Numbered from the stretch's first letter, positions 19,932-30,156 are shown. The stretch is 64,000 nt of DNA from an uncultured Flavobacteriaceae bacterium (GCA_943842625.1 CALTCK010000003.1:1-64000), one strand, 5' to 3'. The notes: generated from the sequence alone by a model not told the origin. Numbers and translations: made by a program.

Positions 19932-22388
19932 ATGAAAACAAAATCACTAATAATTCTAAGCTTTCTTTTTTCATTTGGACTTTCAGCCCAAACTGAACAG
20001 GATAAACAACAAATTATCTCACAGTATGACTTATATAAACTGGGTCAAATTGAGACTGAAATTTCAAATAAACAAGCTTTAAATTATCAAAAAGCACTTG
20101 AAAAAGCGGAACAGTTTGGTTGGAAAAAAAAGATTAATTATCCAAATGGAAGTCTTGCAGTCCTTGTTGGTGTTAAAGAAAATGGTAAACCAAAATATTT
20201 AATTACAACTAATAGAGAAGGTGCGATTACCACTCGGACTAACAAAGTTCATTCTGGTGGCGGTTCTGGACTTGATTTAAATGGAGAAGATATGATTCTT
20301 GGTGTTTGGGAAGTTGGTGATGCCAATCTTTCACATCCTTTGTTAGAAAACAGAGTTACTCAAATGGATAATACATCTGGAACAAGTAGTCATGCAACAC
20401 ATGTTTGTGGTACCATGATTGGATCGGCATCTCCAAATGGTGGAGCAACTAAAGGGATGGCTCCCTTGGCAGAAATCATTTCTTACACTGCGCAATCAGA
20501 TGCAGGAGAAATGATAGCGGCAGCAGCAGATGGTTTATTAATATCCAATCACTCCTACGGAATGAATATTGATAATGCTGATCTATGGGAATTGGGATTT
20601 TATAGTGGTGATGCAAGAGGTGTTGATAATATAACTTATAATGCACCTTATTATACCTCAGTTTGGTCAGCAGGGAATGATCGTCAATCTGGTGTAAATA
20701 CCGGTGATGGTGGTTACGATTATCTTACAGATAGCGGTACGTCTAAAAATGGTATTACTGTTGCTGCTGTTAATGAGGTATTAAATTATACGGGACCTAA
20801 TAGTGTAAATATGTCTTCATTTAGTAGTTGGGGCCCAACAGATGATGGACGAATAAAACCAGATATTTCTGCAAAAGGAGTTAACATGTACTCTTCTGTA
20901 GGGGGGAGTGGTTATGCTAATTATAGCGGTACCTCGATGTCTGCACCCAATACTTCAGGGAGTTTAATATTATTACAACAACATTATAATGATTTAAATG
21001 AAACTTTTATGCTAAGCTCCACATTAAGAGGTTTAGCTTTACATACAGCTGATGAAGCGGGTACAACTCCAGGTCCGGATTATAGATTTGGTTGGGGTTT
21101 ATTAAATATAGAAAGAGCAACTGAAGTTATCACTAATAACGGAAATTCTTCCACGATTATAGAAGAAACCATAGATACCGATGAAGTTTTTACTTATTCT
21201 GTTCAATCTGATGGGACTAATGACCTAATGGTTTCAATTACTTGGGCGGATCCACCAGGTAATATTTTACCATCTGGAGTTGAAGATGATCCAACTCCTT
21301 CATTAATGAATGACCTAGATCTGAGGGTATCTAAAGATGGAGGAACTACTTTTTTCCCATGGAAATTAGATGCTGCTAATTTTTCAGCTGCAGCTACTAC
21401 GGGTGACAATTTGGTTGATAATATTGAAAAGATAGAAATTCAAAACGCGTCTGGAGAATACATTATTCAAGTTTCACACAAGGGGAGTTCTCTTATAGAT
21501 GGTCTACAAGATTTTTCTTTAATAGCTACTGGAATCGATAACGAGGAGTTTACTATTTCTTCTCATCAAGGAATATTAGAAACTTGTAGTTCATCTGATA
21601 GTGCTGATTTTAATGTTGATTTAGCCTTTAGTGACAGTTTTTCTGATACCATAGATTTTACAGTTTCTGCACTACCCGCAGGAACTTCTGGTAATTTTTC
21701 ATCTACTTCATTAAATGAGGAAGGAACTACTGTGCTAAGTATAATTGGTTTAGAAAATTTAACACCAGGTGATTATCCATTTACAGTTGTTGGCTCTGGT
21801 AGTACTGAAACCATAAATTTATATTTAATTTTAAGAGTTTTAGATACAGATGTTGCTAACGTGGGATTGATTTTTCCACCAGACGGAGCTGAGAACCAAC
21901 CGGTAGTTATTCTTTTTCGATGGGAAGATGGAGATGAATCTATATCTAGTTATGATTTTGAATTAAGTAGATTTCCCGATTTTTCTAATATTGAATTTTC
22001 TGCAAATGTCATCATACCGGAGTATTTAGCTTTAGGTGTTACAGAGGGAGCTACTTATTACTGGAGAGTAAAACCTTATACCCCCTGTACTTCAGGAAAT
22101 TTCTCTGAAGCCTTCATTTTCACCGTGGATGGAATATTAGGAGTAAACGATCAATCTATCGAAGGATTAGCAATGTATCCTAATCCAACTAAAGAGCTAT
22201 TGAATTTATCCGCAAATACTCCAATAACAGAGGTGAAAATAGTGAATGTTTTAGGTCAAGTTTTACTTGTCAAAAACTCGAATACATCAATTTCTCAAAT
22301 CGATGTTTCATCATTAGCTATAGGAAACTACTTTATTTCTATAACTTCTGAAAATAGGACTAGAGTATTACAGTTTTTGAAAAATTAG
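19932..22388 (+). CDS. Subtilisin-like S8 peptidase with T9SS tail
   Basis: This is an 818-residue secreted protease. After the signal peptide (ending GLSAQ) and a short propeptide-like region comes an S8 domain with the complete triad D130 (WEVGDANLSHP), H157 (SHATHVCGT) and S335 (SGTSMSAPNTSG). A beta-sandwich region (about 400-540) and an FnIII-like segment (about 640-735) follow. The end (MYPNPTKELLNLS to LQFLKN) is a T9SS sorting domain. It should be exported to the surface or medium for protein scavenging or for processing other secreted proteins. A terminator follows at 22410. Confidence 0.9.
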   Translation: MKTKSLIILSFLFSFGLSAQTEQDKQQIISQYDLYKLGQIETEISNKQALNYQKALEKAEQFGWKKKINYPNGSLAVLVGVKENGKPKYLITTNREGAITTRTNKVHSGGGSGLDLNGEDMILGVWEVGDANLSHPLLENRVTQMDNTSGTSSHATHVCGTMIGSASPNGGATKGMAPLAEIISYTAQSDAGEMIAAAADGLLISNHSYGMNIDNADLWELGFYSGDARGVDNITYNAPYYTSVWSAGNDRQSGVNTGDGGYDYLTDSGTSKNGITVAAVNEVLNYTGPNSVNMSSFSSWGPTDDGRIKPDISAKGVNMYSSVGGSGYANYSGTSMSAPNTSGSLILLQQHYNDLNETFMLSSTLRGLALHTADEAGTTPGPDYRFGWGLLNIERATEVITNNGNSSTIIEETIDTDEVFTYSVQSDGTNDLMVSITWADPPGNILPSGVEDDPTPSLMNDLDLRVSKDGGTTFFPWKLDAANFSAAATTGDNLVDNIEKIEIQNASGEYIIQVSHKGSSLIDGLQDFSLIATGIDNEEFTISSHQGILETCSSSDSADFNVDLAFSDSFSDTIDFTVSALPAGTSGNFSSTSLNEEGTTVLSIIGLENLTPGDYPFTVVGSGSTETINLYLILRVLDTDVANVGLIFPPDGAENQPVVILFRWEDGDESISSYDFELSRFPDFSNIEFSANVIIPEYLALGVTEGATYYWRVKPYTPCTSGNFSEAFIFTVDGILGVNDQSIEGLAMYPNPTKELLNLSANTPITEVKIVNVLGQVLLVKNSNTSISQIDVSSLAIGNYFISITSENRTRVLQFLKN

Positions 22389-22409
22389 TGCTGAATTAAT
22401 AGAATTTAA

Positions 22410-22442
22410 CAAGCCTTTATCGTTAACGATAAAGGCTTGTTT
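22410..22442 (+). terminator. Intrinsic terminator after the S8 peptidase gene
   Basis: A perfect 13-bp stem (CAAGCCTTTATCG / CGATAAAGGCTTG) with a TTAA loop is followed by TTT. It lies 22 bp after the stop codon. Confidence 0.85.
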
Positions 22443-22504
22443 GATTTATAATAAAATTACTATCTTAATACTTTCATAACTCCCTGATCTTAAATAAATA
22501 TAAT

Positions 22505-24046
22505 ATGCTTACAAAAGTATATGGGAGTGCCGTGTTTGGCGTTGATTCAAGCACGATTACCATTGAAGTTAACGTTGATAAAGGAATAGGTTATCATTTA
22601 GTTGGTTTACCAGATAATGCAATTAGAGAAAGTAATTATAGAATTGCTGCTGCACTTCAAAACAACGGCTTTAAAATTCCTGGAAAAAAATTAATTTTAA
22701 ATATGTCTCCTGCAGATATGCGGAAAGAAGGATCGGCCTATGATCTAACATTAGCAATGGGAATTTTAGTTGCTACTGGACAAATTAAAGAAACCATTCC
22801 TTTAGCAGATTATATCATCATGGGTGAATTATCTTTAGACGGAAAGCTTCAGCCCATTCGAGGGGTTTTGCCAATAGCTATAAAAGCTAAAGAGGAAGGT
22901 TTTATAGGTTTTATACTTCCTAAAGTAAACGCCAAAGAAGCTGCGATAGTTGAAGGAATCGATGTATATGGAGTTGACACTATTGAAGAAGTTATTAATT
23001 ATATTGATAAAGGAGAATCCTTAAAAAAAACAAAAGTTGATATAGAATCTGAATTTAATCATCAATTAGAAAATCCTGAATTTGATTTTGCAGATGTTAA
23101 AGGTCAAGAATCTATTAAACGATGCATGGAAATCGCTGCTGCAGGAGGCCATAATATCATATTAATTGGTCCACCAGGTTCTGGTAAAACTATGTTAGCA
23201 AAACGATTACCTAGTATTTTACCTCCTATGACTTTAGGAGAAGCATTAGAAACTACCAAAATACATAGTATAACTGGCAGGACCATTAAAAAAGGAGGAA
23301 TTATGAGTTCCAGACCTTTTAGAAGCCCTCACCACACTATTTCGGATGTTGCCCTTGTTGGAGGCGGAACGTATCCACAACCAGGAGAAATATCATTATC
23401 ACATAACGGGGTCTTATTTTTAGATGAGTTACCTGAATTTAAAAGAACAGTTTTAGAAGTTATGAGACAACCATTGGAAGATAGAGAAGTAACTATTTCG
23501 AGAGCAAAATTTACAGTTACGTACCCTTCCAGTTTTATGTTAGTAGCTAGTATGAATCCCAGTCCAAGTGGCTATTTTAATGACCCAAATGCTCCTATGA
23601 CCTCATCACCCGCTGAGATGCAACGTTATCTAAGTAAAGTTTCAGGACCTTTATTAGATCGTATAGATATCCACGTAGAGGTAACACCTGTACCTTTTGA
23701 TAAATTAAGTGATGATCGCAGTGGTGAATTAAGTAACGTTATTAGAAAACGCGTTATTAAAGCAAGAAATGTGCAGACTACAAGATTTAATGATTCAGAA
23801 ACTATATTTTATAATGCTCAGATGGGAGTGAAACAAATTAGACAATTTTGTAAATTAGATGCAACATCTATTAAATTATTAAAAATTGCAATGAAGCAGC
23901 TTAATTTATCTGCAAGGGCTTATGACCGTATTTTAAAAGTTTCTAGAACCATTGCAGATTTAGAGGGTTCTGAAAATATTTTAAGTGAACATATTTCAGA
24001 GGCCATACAGTATCGAAGTTTGGATCGAGAGGGTTGGTTAGGTTAG
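22505..24046 (+). CDS. YifB/ComM-family Mg-chelatase-like AAA+ ATPase
   Basis: The protein has 513 residues. The N-terminal ChlI-like domain (about 1-170) begins MLTKVYGSAVFGVDSSTITIEVNV in the usual way. A Walker A loop GPPGSGKTMLAKR lies near 220-232, Walker B is GVLFLDELPEF, and the C-terminal Mg-chelatase subunit domain contains RAYDRILKVSRTIADLEG. In other bacteria ComM/YifB is a hexameric helicase that helps branch migration when incoming DNA is integrated. Its last four bases overlap the end of the convergent alkB-like gene. Confidence 0.93.
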   Translation: MLTKVYGSAVFGVDSSTITIEVNVDKGIGYHLVGLPDNAIRESNYRIAAALQNNGFKIPGKKLILNMSPADMRKEGSAYDLTLAMGILVATGQIKETIPLADYIIMGELSLDGKLQPIRGVLPIAIKAKEEGFIGFILPKVNAKEAAIVEGIDVYGVDTIEEVINYIDKGESLKKTKVDIESEFNHQLENPEFDFADVKGQESIKRCMEIAAAGGHNIILIGPPGSGKTMLAKRLPSILPPMTLGEALETTKIHSITGRTIKKGGIMSSRPFRSPHHTISDVALVGGGTYPQPGEISLSHNGVLFLDELPEFKRTVLEVMRQPLEDREVTISRAKFTVTYPSSFMLVASMNPSPSGYFNDPNAPMTSSPAEMQRYLSKVSGPLLDRIDIHVEVTPVPFDKLSDDRSGELSNVIRKRVIKARNVQTTRFNDSETIFYNAQMGVKQIRQFCKLDATSIKLLKIAMKQLNLSARAYDRILKVSRTIADLEGSENILSEHISEAIQYRSLDREGWLG

Positions 24047-24657
24047 CGGTCTTTTATGATATTCCTAAAAGTAAGGTTTATTCTAGGAGTATTAATTTTT
24101 TTAGTGGGAGGAAGTCTATGTAACCAGTGAGTTTGTGTTTCATCTTTCATCACCAGTAAACTTCCGTGCTCTAGATAAATTTCTACTTTTTGTTTCGATT
24201 TCTTATGCTTGAATGCGAACTTTCTTTCTGCTCCTAAAGTTATTGATGCAATTGCACCATTTTTTTTTAAATCTTTTTCACCGTCACTGTGCCAACCCAT
24301 TCCTTCTTCGCCGGTGTGATAAAGATTACATAAGCAGGAATTATAGTGTTCTTTGGTAGCTTCTTCAATGATATTTTTTAGTTCTAATAATTCTTGAGTC
24401 CAAGGTGTAGCTTGTTTGGTTATTTTAGAATAGGTGTAACTAAATGTTTCGTTTGCATACCAAGCTACCTTCCGTTTTGTTACTAACTTTTTCCCAAACA
24501 TCATTGCTTCATCATGTTTCCATTTAATTCCCTTTCGTAATGACTGATAATAATAGTCAGCTTGCTCTTGATTTAAAATTTTACCAAAATAATTTACAGT
24601 ACCATCCATTGGTAATAAGTTTTGTTTGGATTCATATTCTAAATCAAATAATTTCAT
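24043..24657 (-). CDS. AlkB-like 2-oxoglutarate/Fe(II) dioxygenase
   Basis: This 204-residue dioxygenase probably removes alkyl groups from damaged DNA or RNA bases. The iron site is visible: H123 and D125 in GMGWHSDGEKDL, and the distal histidine in THWLHRLPP. The 2-oxoglutarate arginines are in TPRINLTFRNI at the C-terminus. The length fits the small ALKBH2/3-like bacterial group. It is convergent with yifB (4-bp overlap) and lies downstream of the pseudouridine synthase gene on the minus strand. Confidence 0.88.
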   Translation of the reverse strand: MKLFDLEYESKQNLLPMDGTVNYFGKILNQEQADYYYQSLRKGIKWKHDEAMMFGKKLVTKRKVAWYANETFSYTYSKITKQATPWTQELLELKNIIEEATKEHYNSCLCNLYHTGEEGMGWHSDGEKDLKKNGAIASITLGAERKFAFKHKKSKQKVEIYLEHGSLLVMKDETQTHWLHRLPPTKKINTPRINLTFRNIIKDR

Positions 24658-24686
24658 AAGTATTATTAATTTATTATTACTTAAAT

Positions 24687-25385
24687 CTAATCACAGACAT
24701 TCCATATAGGATCTTTTGGTAGTGGAGCAATTAAAATAATTTTTTCACTTTTTACAGGGTGAATAAAAGATAATCTCCTTGAATGTAAATGAATACCTCC
24801 ATTAGAATTACTTCTATCAAAGTCATATTTTAAATCCCCCTTTATTGGTGATCCAATTTTAGATAGTTGGGTTCGAATTTGGTGGTGCCTTCCTGTTTTT
24901 AAATTGATTTCTAACAGTGAATAATGATCCAAATTTTTAATAACTTGATATTCTAAAATAGCTTTTTTACTATTTGGAATTTTGTTGTTGTGGGCGTATG
25001 ATTTATTTTGTTTAGAATTTCTTTTTAGATAATGAATTAATACATCTGATGCTTTGACTGGCTTTTTTTTTACAATAGCCCAGTAGGTTTTTTCGGTTTT
25101 TCTCTCTGAAAATAATTTATTAAGTCTGGTTAGGGCTTTACTAGTTCTAGCAAATATTACAATTCCACTTGTCGGTCTGTCCAACCGATGAACTACGCCT
25201 AGGTATACCTTTCCAGGCTTATTGTATTTTTCAGCTATGTATTGTTTGACAACTTCAGAAAGGGGAGTGTCTCCTGTTTGGTCACCCTGTACAATATCAC
25301 CAATTCTTTTATTAATCGCAATGATGTGATTGTCTTCATAAATAACTTGAAGATTTTCTTTATTTGATATAATTTTTAGAGGCAA
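24687..25385 (-). CDS. RluA-family pseudouridine synthase
   Basis: The protein has 232 residues with the RluA catalytic motif VHRLDRPTSGIVIFARTSKAL, whose aspartate forms the covalent intermediate, and the KTGRHHQIRTQLSKIG substrate-fold segment. There is no N-terminal S4 domain; the protein starts at IISNKENLQVIYEDNHIIAINK. This makes it a short RluA-type enzyme acting on rRNA or tRNA, target unknown. It is 17 bp downstream of panB on the same strand. Confidence 0.9.
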   Translation of the reverse strand: MPLKIISNKENLQVIYEDNHIIAINKRIGDIVQGDQTGDTPLSEVVKQYIAEKYNKPGKVYLGVVHRLDRPTSGIVIFARTSKALTRLNKLFSERKTEKTYWAIVKKKPVKASDVLIHYLKRNSKQNKSYAHNNKIPNSKKAILEYQVIKNLDHYSLLEINLKTGRHHQIRTQLSKIGSPIKGDLKYDFDRSNSNGGIHLHSRRLSFIHPVKSEKIILIAPLPKDPIWNVCD

Positions 25386-25402
25386 TTGCTGTGTTTGTAT
25401 TA

Positions 25403-26221
25403 TTAATATTGCTCCTTTTCACTAGGAAAATCACCATTTTTAACATCATTTGTATATTTTTTGAATGCATTGGTCATTTCTGTGAACATATCTAAATACC
25501 TTCTCAAAAATCTTGGATTAAATTCGTGTGTCATACCCAACATATCATGAGTCACTAAAACTTGACCATCTACACCACTACCTGCACCAATACCTATGAT
25601 TGGAATTTGAAGGCTTTTAGCAACTTCTTCAGCTAGTTTTGCAGGCACTTTCTCTAATACAATGGCAAAACAGCCAAGTCTTTCAAGTAACAAAGCGTCT
25701 TTTTTTAATTGTTTAGCTTCTTCTTCTTCTTTTGCTCTTACGGTATAGGTTCCAAATTTATAAATTGATTGTGGGGTAAGCCCTAAATGACCCATGACGG
25801 GTATTCCCGCGTTTAAAATTCTTTTTACAGAATCCTTTATTTCTTTCCCTCCTTCTAATTTAACAGCATGTCCACCACTTTCTTTCATAATTCTAATGGC
25901 GGATCTTAAAGCTTTTTTTGGATCACTTTGATACGCTCCGAACGGTAAATCGACTACAACCAAGCTTCTGTCAATTGCTCTTACTACGGACGAGGCGTGG
26001 TATATCATTTCGTTTAATGTGATGGGTAAGGTGGTTTCGTGACCAGCCATCACGTTCGATGCGGAGTCACCTACCAAGATTACGTCTATTCCAGCGTTAT
26101 CTAAAATTTTAGCCATCGTATAATCGTAAGCTGTTAGCATCGCTATTTTTTCATTCTTACTCTTCATATCCACCAACGTTTTGGTAGTTATTCGTTTGTA
26201 TTCTTTTTTGGCAGTGCTCAT
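25403..26221 (-). CDS. panB: 3-methyl-2-oxobutanoate hydroxymethyltransferase
   Basis: This 272-residue enzyme makes ketopantoate, the first step of pantothenate and coenzyme A synthesis. The metal-binding residues are in [19 protein letters not shown] and VKLEGGKE, and the catalytic glutamate is in [10 protein letters not shown]. The [16 protein letters not shown] segment is highly conserved. It is the first gene of a minus-strand group (panB, rluA-like, alkB-like) and is divergent from umuDC. Confidence 0.96.
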   Translation of the reverse strand: MSTAKKEYKRITTKTLVDMKSKNEKIAMLTAYDYTMAKILDNAGIDVILVGDSASNVMAGHETTLPITLNEMIYHASSVVRAIDRSLVVVDLPFGAYQSDPKKALRSAIRIMKESGGHAVKLEGGKEIKDSVKRILNAGIPVMGHLGLTPQSIYKFGTYTVRAKEEEEAKQLKKDALLLERLGCFAIVLEKVPAKLAEEVAKSLQIPIIGIGAGSGVDGQVLVTHDMLGMTHEFNPRFLRRYLDMFTEMTNAFKKYTNDVKNGDFPSEKEQY

Positions 26222-26370
26222 AATTTTAAAATTGAATGGTAAATGTACTAATTTTGGCGCTTAATTTTTAAAATATTCTGATACGAAGTCTCTCTAGAAT
26301 CAATTTATATTAATTATCATAAAATTTGAAGTTATAAGAGAAGAAATAAATATTAAATTCTTTAAAAAAA

Positions 26371-26430
26371 ATGGAAATATTCCATATTTAAAATGGAAAT
26401 ATTCCATATTTTTGAATCATGGAAATATTC
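26371..26430 (+). promoter_or_regulatory. Tandem palindromic operator sites at the umuDC promoter
   Basis: ATGGAA-ATA-TTCCAT, a 15-bp inverted repeat, occurs perfectly at 26371-26385 and 26393-26407 (22 bp apart, two helical turns). A third copy with an intact left half starts at the umuD ATG itself (26419-26430, ATGGAAATATTC). The -7 box lies between copies 2 and 3. The layout is that of repressor sites for a damage-inducible operon. The regulator is unknown; it is not a recognised E. coli LexA box. Confidence 0.7.
26407..26414 (+). promoter_or_regulatory. -7 box of umuDC promoter (TATTTTTG)
   Basis: The sequence matches the Bacteroidota -7 consensus TAnnTTTG exactly and touches the end of the second palindrome. 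Its end is 4 bp before the ATG, so transcription would start at or next to the start codon, giving a leaderless mRNA. No clear -33 TTG is present. Confidence 0.5.
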
Positions 26431-26787
26431 TCATCAGGAAAACTTAGTAAAATAAAAAACAGCCATGTTTCAGGGATATCTAAACAAACTGGTTTTCCTA
26501 GCCCAGCAGCACATTATGCAGAACCAAGTATCGATTTACATAACGAGTTGATTGCTAATCGTGATGCTACTTTTTATGTGAGAATAGATGGAGACGAACT
26601 TTCAAATTACAATATTTTGGACAAAGATGTATTACTTATAGATCGATCCTTAACTCCAAAAAAAAATGATTTAGTTTTAGTAGTTATAGACGGGGAGTTT
26701 AAAGTAATTAGATTTTCTGGAGCTTCTCTAGAAACGGAATTTATTTTGTGGGGTTTAATTAGTTATATTATTCATTACGCTAGATGA
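26419..26787 (+). CDS. umuD: UmuD-like protein lacking the Ser/Lys protease dyad
   Basis: The protein has 122 residues and aligns without gaps over the core to E. coli UmuD. The cleavage region is kept ([11 protein letters not shown]24-G25 at the position of C24-G25), as are the FYVRIDGD and [10 protein letters not shown] beta strands and [11 protein letters not shown]. The nucleophile position S60 is glutamate (GDEL in place of GDSM), and the lysine position K97 is isoleucine (FKVIRF in place of FTVKKL). Self-cleavage by the usual mechanism therefore seems impossible. The gene overlaps umuC by 4 bp (ATGA). It may work uncleaved as a UmuC partner, or be cut by another protein (inference). Confidence 0.85.
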   Translation: MEIFSSGKLSKIKNSHVSGISKQTGFPSPAAHYAEPSIDLHNELIANRDATFYVRIDGDELSNYNILDKDVLLIDRSLTPKKNDLVLVVIDGEFKVIRFSGASLETEFILWGLISYIIHYAR

Positions 26788-28064
26788 TTGCTTTAGTGGA
26801 TTGCAATAGTTTTTACGCTACTTGTGAGCAAGTTTTTAGACCCGACTTGTGGGGAAAACCTGTGGTGGTGTTAAGTAATAATGATGGTTGTGTAATTGCT
26901 GCAAACACAGAAGCTAAAGCACTTTCTGAAATTTCTATGTTTGAACCTGTTTTTAAGATTAAAAAACAACTAATAGAAAATAAAGTAACTTTTTTTTCTT
27001 CTAATTATACGCTTTACGGCGAAATGTCTCAACGTGTTATGAATATTCTTAGTTCTTTTTCGCCAGAAGTTGAAATTTATAGTATTGACGAAGCTTTTGT
27101 AGACTTATCTGGAATGAAACATTTTTCTATGAACTGTTTTGGACACCAAATTAAGAATACTATTTTTCAACATACAGGATTACCAGTAGGAGTAGGTATA
27201 GCACCTACGAAGGTATTGGCAAAATTAGCTAATAAAATTTCTAAGAAGCGAGTTTCAGAAAATAAGGGTGTTTTTGTTATTGATTCCGAAGAAAAAAGAA
27301 TTGAAGCATTACAATGGGCAGATATCAGTATGGTATGGGGAATCGGGAGTAAGCATTCGAAGCGTTTAAAAGGAATAGGTATTTTAACCGCTTATGAGTT
27401 TACACAACTTCCAAGAAAGTGGGTTCGGAAGAATATGACAGTAGTTGGCCTTCGTATTTGGAACGAATTACAAGGAAAATCTAGTATTGAATTCAAAACC
27501 ATGCCTGCCCCAAAAAAGGGAATCGGTACTGCAAAATCTTTCGGAAAAAAAATAGAAGATTTAGGAATGATTCAAGAAGCGTGCTCCTCCTACATTAGTG
27601 AAGTGAGTGAAGTTCTTCGAAGCCAAAAATCCTGTGCAACTTATCTTCAGGTATTCTTGCATACCAATTACTTCAGCGATCGTGATAAGCAATACTCTAA
27701 TAGTGTTACGGTAACGCTAAGTATACCTACAAGCGACACCTTTGTTTTAATTTCTGAGGCAAAAAAAGCGTTAAATATTATTTATAGGCCAGGTTATCGT
27801 TTTAAAAAAGTAGGTGTCTGTTTAAGTGGAATTATTCCTAACAACTACGTGCAAGGAAATTTGTTCACACCGACTCCTCGTTGGGAAAAAAATGAATTGA
27901 TGCATGTTTTTGATAAAATTAATCGAAAGTATGGTAAATCCACCTTATTTTCAGGATTAGTAGGAACTCGAGTTAAAGAATGGGAATTAGTAAAGGAATC
28001 TCGAAGCCCTAGATACACTACACAATGGAAAGAGCTGTTAAAACTTAAAACAACTAAACATTAA
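26784..28064 (+). CDS. umuC: Y-family DNA polymerase UmuC (pol V catalytic subunit)
   Basis: This 426-residue translesion polymerase has its catalytic carboxylates in [13 protein letters not shown] (D6) and [10 protein letters not shown] (the DE pair near residue 100). [19 protein letters not shown] is the fingers/palm signature. [16 protein letters not shown] is the helix-hairpin-helix thumb, and a little-finger domain with a UmuC-type C-terminus follows ([10 protein letters not shown]). It is translationally coupled to umuD. It should be expressed after DNA damage from the promoter carrying the tandem palindromes. The polymerase itself shows no missing catalytic residue, in contrast to its UmuD. 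Confidence 0.94.
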   Translation: MIALVDCNSFYATCEQVFRPDLWGKPVVVLSNNDGCVIAANTEAKALSEISMFEPVFKIKKQLIENKVTFFSSNYTLYGEMSQRVMNILSSFSPEVEIYSIDEAFVDLSGMKHFSMNCFGHQIKNTIFQHTGLPVGVGIAPTKVLAKLANKISKKRVSENKGVFVIDSEEKRIEALQWADISMVWGIGSKHSKRLKGIGILTAYEFTQLPRKWVRKNMTVVGLRIWNELQGKSSIEFKTMPAPKKGIGTAKSFGKKIEDLGMIQEACSSYISEVSEVLRSQKSCATYLQVFLHTNYFSDRDKQYSNSVTVTLSIPTSDTFVLISEAKKALNIIYRPGYRFKKVGVCLSGIIPNNYVQGNLFTPTPRWEKNELMHVFDKINRKYGKSTLFSGLVGTRVKEWELVKESRSPRYTTQWKELLKLKTTKH

Positions 28065-28115
28065 TCTGACTGACTTTTTAAGAATAAATCTGCCACCCTG
28101 TCATATCAAATCTAC

Positions 28116-28131
28116 TGGCATAAAGATTGCC
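28116..28131 (+). promoter_or_regulatory. Sigma-54 type -24/-12 promoter upstream of dnaK
   Basis: TGGCATAAAGATTGCC matches TGGCAC-N5-TTGC with the GG and GC dinucleotides exactly 12 bp apart. The predicted start is near 28142, about 55 nt before the dnaK ATG. A TGCCACCCTGTCA element 25 bp upstream might be an activator site (inference). The predicted leader begins with a small hairpin (TCTCAA-TTAGG-TTGAGA, 28144-28160). Confidence 0.65.
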
Positions 28132-28195
28132 ATATACCAAGTGTCTCAATTAGGTTGAGATTGAAATTAAGATAAATAAAATATAATTTATAGTT

Positions 28196-30106
28196 ATGAG
28201 TAAAATAATAGGAATCGATTTAGGAACAACCAACTCTTGTGTGGCTGTAATGGAAGGTAGTGAACCAACCGTAATTCCTAATGGTGAAGGAAAAAGAACA
28301 ACGCCTTCAGTTATCGCATTTGTTGAAGATGGTGAAATTAAAGTTGGAGATTCTGCGAAAAGACAAGCAGTGACCAACCCAACAAAAACCATTTCTTCAA
28401 TTAAAAGATTTATGGGAAATACGTTCACTGAATCTGATAAAGAAGCAAAACGTGCTGCTTATAAAGTAGTAAAAGGAGATAATGATACTGCTCGTGTAGA
28501 TATCGATGGAAGAATGTATACTCCACAAGAACTTTCTGCAATGATTCTTCAAAAGATGAAGAAAACTGCAGAAGATTATTTGGGACAAAGTGTAACGGAA
28601 GCAGTAATTACTGTACCAGCATATTTTAATGATAGTCAGCGTCACGCAACAAAAGAGGCTGGTGAAATTGCTGGATTAAAAGTGAGAAGAATTATTAATG
28701 AGCCAACTGCAGCAGCTTTAGCTTATGGAATGGATAAAAAAGGAACCGACCAAAAAATCGTAGTATTTGATTTTGGTGGCGGTACACATGATGTTTCTAT
28801 TCTAGAATTAGGAGACGGTGTATTCGAGGTTTTATCTACTGACGGAGATACTCATTTAGGAGGAGATGATGTTGATCAGAAAATTATTAACTGGTTGGCT
28901 GAAGAGTTTAAAGGTGATGAAGGTATTGATTTGCGTGAAGATCCAATGGCTCTACAACGTTTAAAAGAAGCTGCGGAGAAGGCAAAAATTGAATTATCTG
29001 CCTCTACTCAAACAGAAATAAACTTACCTTATGTTACCGCTACTGCTAGTGGACCTAAGCACTTGGTAAGATCATTAACAAGATCAAAGTTTGAGCAATT
29101 AATCGATGACTTGGTAAAAAGAACCATCGCACCCTGTGAAAAAGCTTTAAAAGATGCTGGGATTTCAAAAAGTGATATCGATGAAATAATCCTGGTAGGT
29201 GGATCTACTCGTATTCCTGCAGTGCAAGAAGCAGTAGAAAAATTCTTTGGTAAAAAACCAAATAAAGGAGTAAATCCAGATGAGGTAGTTGCTTTAGGAG
29301 CTGCTATTCAAGGTGGTGTGTTAACAGGAGATGTAAAAGATGTATTGTTATTAGATGTAACTCCACTTTCTTTAGGAATTGAAACTATGGGAGGTGTTAT
29401 GACTCACTTAATTGAATCTAACACAACCATACCAACTAAGAAATCGCAAGTATTCTCGACTGCTGCTGATAATCAACCAAGTGTTGAAATTCACGTAATG
29501 CAAGGAGAACGTCCGATGGCAGCTGACAATAAAACGATCGGTCGTTTCCATTTAGATGGAATTCCACCAGCACAAAGAGGAACACCACAAATTGAGGTCA
29601 CTTTTGATATTGATGCTAACGGAATCATTAAAGTAAGTGCTACTGATAAAGCCACAGGTAAATCTCAAGATATTCGTATCGAAGCATCTTCAGGTTTAAC
29701 GGATGAGGAAGTGCAAAAAATGAAACAAGATGCAGAAGCGAATGCTGAAGCGGATAAGTTAGTAAAAGAAAAAGCAGATAAGTTAAATGAAGCTGATGCA
29801 ATGATTTTTCAAACGGAGAAGCAATTAACTGAATTTGGAGATAAAATTTCTGAAGGCAATAAAAAGCCAGTTGAAGAAGCGTTAGAAGAGTTGAAAAAAG
29901 CTTATGAAACTAAAGAAGTTGAAACAATTCAACCAGCGTTGGATAAAATTAACGAAGCTTGGAAAGCTGCTTCTGAAGAGATGTATAAAGCACAAGCAGA
30001 AGCTCAACAAGCTGAAGGAGCTCCTGCAGGAGATACTGGAGCACAAGGAGAAGCAACGGAAGAAAATAGTGATGTAGAAGATGTAGACTTCGAGGAAGTT
30101 AAATAA
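28196..30106 (+). CDS. dnaK: Chaperone DnaK (Hsp70)
   Basis: This 636-residue Hsp70 has the ATPase signatures [28 protein letters not shown] and [16 protein letters not shown]. The substrate-binding beta domain begins at [20 protein letters not shown], and a helical lid ends in an acidic tail ([12 protein letters not shown]) that resembles the co-chaperone-binding EEVD-type end. It folds nascent and stress-damaged proteins with DnaJ and GrpE, which are not in this window. It stands alone between a sigma-54-like promoter and its own terminator, so it is probably a single-gene transcript. Confidence 0.98.
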   Translation: MSKIIGIDLGTTNSCVAVMEGSEPTVIPNGEGKRTTPSVIAFVEDGEIKVGDSAKRQAVTNPTKTISSIKRFMGNTFTESDKEAKRAAYKVVKGDNDTARVDIDGRMYTPQELSAMILQKMKKTAEDYLGQSVTEAVITVPAYFNDSQRHATKEAGEIAGLKVRRIINEPTAAALAYGMDKKGTDQKIVVFDFGGGTHDVSILELGDGVFEVLSTDGDTHLGGDDVDQKIINWLAEEFKGDEGIDLREDPMALQRLKEAAEKAKIELSASTQTEINLPYVTATASGPKHLVRSLTRSKFEQLIDDLVKRTIAPCEKALKDAGISKSDIDEIILVGGSTRIPAVQEAVEKFFGKKPNKGVNPDEVVALGAAIQGGVLTGDVKDVLLLDVTPLSLGIETMGGVMTHLIESNTTIPTKKSQVFSTAADNQPSVEIHVMQGERPMAADNKTIGRFHLDGIPPAQRGTPQIEVTFDIDANGIIKVSATDKATGKSQDIRIEASSGLTDEEVQKMKQDAEANAEADKLVKEKADKLNEADAMIFQTEKQLTEFGDKISEGNKKPVEEALEELKKAYETKEVETIQPALDKINEAWKAASEEMYKAQAEAQQAEGAPAGDTGAQGEATEENSDVEDVDFEEVK

Positions 30107-30129
30107 TCATATTACTATAATAAATTTAA

Positions 30130-30156
30130 AAGCGATCCGAGGGGGTCGCTTTTTTT
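30130..30156 (+). terminator. Intrinsic terminator after dnaK
   Basis: A 9-bp stem (AAGCGATCC / GGGTCGCTT, one G-U pair) with a GAGG loop is followed by a T run. It starts 24 bp after the dnaK stop, and its T tract runs into the end of the convergent esterase gene. Confidence 0.85.
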
